Positions 62,698 to 64,000 of a stretch of DNA of 64,000 nt are shown in pieces. Where the stretch lies: NCBI GenBank assembly GCA_963725145.1, contig CAVRXL010000003.1, positions 372,001 to 436,000 on the forward strand, written 5' to 3'. Below the pieces are notes generated by a model. That model was not told the DNA's origin. It did no database searches and saw only the letters and a program-made list of their open reading frames with translations. Both the position numbers and the translations under genes were made by a program. The stretch is from DATAEE01 sp963725145. GTDB taxonomy: Bacteria; Acidobacteriota; Vicinamibacteria; Vicinamibacterales; 2-12-FULL-66-21. Each line of letters opens with the position of its first letter. Position 1 is the stretch's first letter.

Positions 62698-64000
62698 CTA
62701 CCGGACGACCGCGTACTCGATCCGACGATTCTGGAAACGGCCGTACTCCGTGTCGTTCGATGAGCGAGGTCTGGTATCTCCGTAACCTTTCGTTGTCAGC
62801 ATCGAGGCCTGCACCCCGGCGTTGACGAGCGCCCCCTTGACCGCATCGGCGCGCGCCTGGGAGAGACTGAGATTCGCCGCAGGATCGCCCGTGTTGTCGG
62901 TGTGGCCCCTGATCTCGATGGTCGAGCCCTTTGGCGCCCGCTTCATCGCGTCGGCGGACTTCCGAAGGATCTCCATGTTGTCGGCGGGGATCTCGGCGCT
63001 CCCGCTCGAGAAGTTGATGACCGTCATGTTCATCGCCTGCACGAGCGCGTCGGGCGTTACCCCTGAGGTGCCGATCGCGCCGAGAGCCGAGAGCGCCCTG
63101 GTGTTGGCGACTCGTACGGCATCCACGGCCGCGTCGCCGAGCGAGCTGATGGCGGTCTGCGCGCCGAAGATGCCCCGCAACTGGTCGCCGAGCGCCTGCC
63201 GATCGGCGGCCGACAGCCATCCGCCGAGACCGATGGTGTCCCCGGTCAGCGAGAACTCGACGCCAGGTTTTTTCAGCGCCGCGAACAGATCGTCCAGGCG
63301 CGGGAGCCAGACTGCTCGTTTCACGTTGCCATCGATGCGCACGTCACCTCTGATGTTGGCCTCGCCAAACGTCGTCCGCAACGCATTGACGATGGCTGTT
63401 CGCGTGGCCGCATCGCGGACGAGGCCGGAATAAGTGATCCTTCCGTCTCTGTTGCTCAGCATGAGCTGCGGATCGATCACGCCCGCGGGCGCGCGCAGCC
63501 ACAGCAGAGCGCCGAATGCCAGCGCCGCGGCAGCGGCCCAGGGCAGCCATCCCCATCCGCGCCGCTCGACCTCGGGCCCGCGGCGCTCGAACGTCGAGGC
63601 AACCGGTCGGTCGATGTAGCTCGAGACCTCGGACCGGAGCGCGCTGGTCGACGGAAACACTCCGTTCGGGGTCAATCGACCGATGAGCTTCGGTAGCATG
63701 AACGCGACGGCCGAGGTAACGGCCGCACGGGTCAGCCCGCTCGAGCCGGCCAGCCTGTCGAGGGAGGTCGTGCCGAGCGCCGAGTCGACGTGCGTCGGCG
63801 TGATCGTCCTCCCCTCCTTCGCGCCGAACCATGATGTGAAGACGTCGCCCAGACCGGCGCGGCGGAACTGATCGACAAAGCCCTCGCCGCCGCCGGTCTG
63901 CTCGCTGGTCATCAGCGACAGGAGTCCGCGCACCAGGGCCCACACGCTTGTGGTGGACAAATCGAAACGCCGTGCCGTTTCGTTTACGAGTTGGTCGAAC
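62698..64000 (-). CDS. DUF937 - OmpA domain envelope protein (start at window edge)
   Basis: At least 433 residues. Reading backwards from the right edge gives FDQLVNETARRFDLSTTSVW, the usual DUF937 opening, preceded by a lone G at 64000, so the ATG start is almost certainly split by the edge. A DUF937 domain (about 1-125) is followed by a membrane helix (GWLPWAAAAALAFGALLWL), BON-like repeats (GRITYSGLVRDAATRTAIVN) and a C-terminal OmpA peptidoglycan-binding domain (MTVINFSSGSAEIPADN, EIRGHTDNTGDPAANL, QNRRIEYAVVR). It would tie the envelope to the cell wall. Confidence 0.9.
   Translation of the reverse strand, partial: FDQLVNETARRFDLSTTSVWALVRGLLSLMTSEQTGGGEGFVDQFRRAGLGDVFTSWFGAKEGRTITPTHVDSALGTTSLDRLAGSSGLTRAAVTSAVAFMLPKLIGRLTPNGVFPSTSALRSEVSSYIDRPVASTFERRGPEVERRGWGWLPWAAAAALAFGALLWLRAPAGVIDPQLMLSNRDGRITYSGLVRDAATRTAIVNALRTTFGEANIRGDVRIDGNVKRAVWLPRLDDLFAALKKPGVEFSLTGDTIGLGGWLSAADRQALGDQLRGIFGAQTAISSLGDAAVDAVRVANTRALSALGAIGTSGVTPDALVQAMNMTVINFSSGSAEIPADNMEILRKSADAMKRAPKGSTIEIRGHTDNTGDPAANLSLSQARADAVKGALVNAGVQASMLTTKGYGDTRPRSSNDTEYGRFQNRRIEYAVVR

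Overview
This window looks like chromosomal DNA from an Acidobacteriota bacterium, most likely class Vicinamibacteria (inference). The support is: very high GC content; two PadR-type regulators, one of them paired with a very large FtsX/MacB-like orphan permease (ADOP type), plus a second such permease; a VWFA-related protein of the type described from Acidobacteria; Ser/Thr kinases fused to beta-propeller or BNR-repeat regions; and intergenic spaces full of short degenerate repeats (ATCCGTG, CTCAGAA, GGCGATT, ACGGAG families and GAGGCTxxAGCCTC palindromes). There is no rRNA, tRNA, transposase, integrase or CRISPR array that I can see.

Layout. 1-13 kb: a PadR regulator cut by the window edge with a palindromic operator, a secreted metalloprotease-like protein, a frameshifted Nramp-like transporter with an FMN-dependent alpha-hydroxyacid oxidase, a small stress block (BON-LysM, GlsB/YeaQ, dodecin), an AlkZ-like winged-helix protein, ApbE, a sulfatase-modifying-factor-like protein and a Tat-exported Gfo/Idh/MocA oxidoreductase. 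13-17.7 kb: a tight + strand run of an Old-Yellow-Enzyme family reductase with an Fe-S motif, a secreted dihaem cytochrome c, and a haem peroxidase whose catalytic residues match fatty-acid alpha-dioxygenases.

17.7-35.3 kb: the most unusual part. Six minus-strand genes are packed almost without gaps. In transcription order they are a CHAT-CHASE2 membrane protein; a FecR-TPR-PASTA exported protein; a 1542-residue protein with a lipase-like GHSAG region and a C-terminal clostripain (C11) peptidase; a roughly 1808-residue protein with two alpha/beta-hydrolase modules, a CHAT protease and a TPR tail; a SLOG-like protein; and a TIR protein with a membrane anchor. They are followed on other strands by an alpha/beta hydrolase, a catalase-like haem protein, and a TIR protein fused to a ubiquitin-like domain (37.5-38.4 kb). 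Caspase-clan proteases, esterase folds, SLOG, TIR and a ubiquitin-like domain are all parts used in bacterial conflict or regulated-cell-death systems. I infer that this is a candidate undescribed signalling or immune locus; nothing in the sequence proves the function.

38-64 kb: a Ser/Thr kinase with a propeller, a CPA2 cation/proton antiporter, a VWFA protein, a tiny four-cysteine protein, an SH3-Pro/Gln-repeat outer-membrane-like protein, a 4-coumarate-CoA-ligase-like enzyme, several small secreted or redox proteins (NTF2-like, Tat ABM monooxygenase, 1-Cys peroxiredoxin, cupredoxin), a MoaD/ThiS-like protein coupled to a frameshifted kinase-BNR gene, two ADOP permeases (one with its PadR), a DUF1624-type membrane acyltransferase, a membrane protein with a TIR/SLOG-like tail, a YbaY-META protein, a second GlsB/YeaQ protein and a DUF937-OmpA protein that runs off the right edge.
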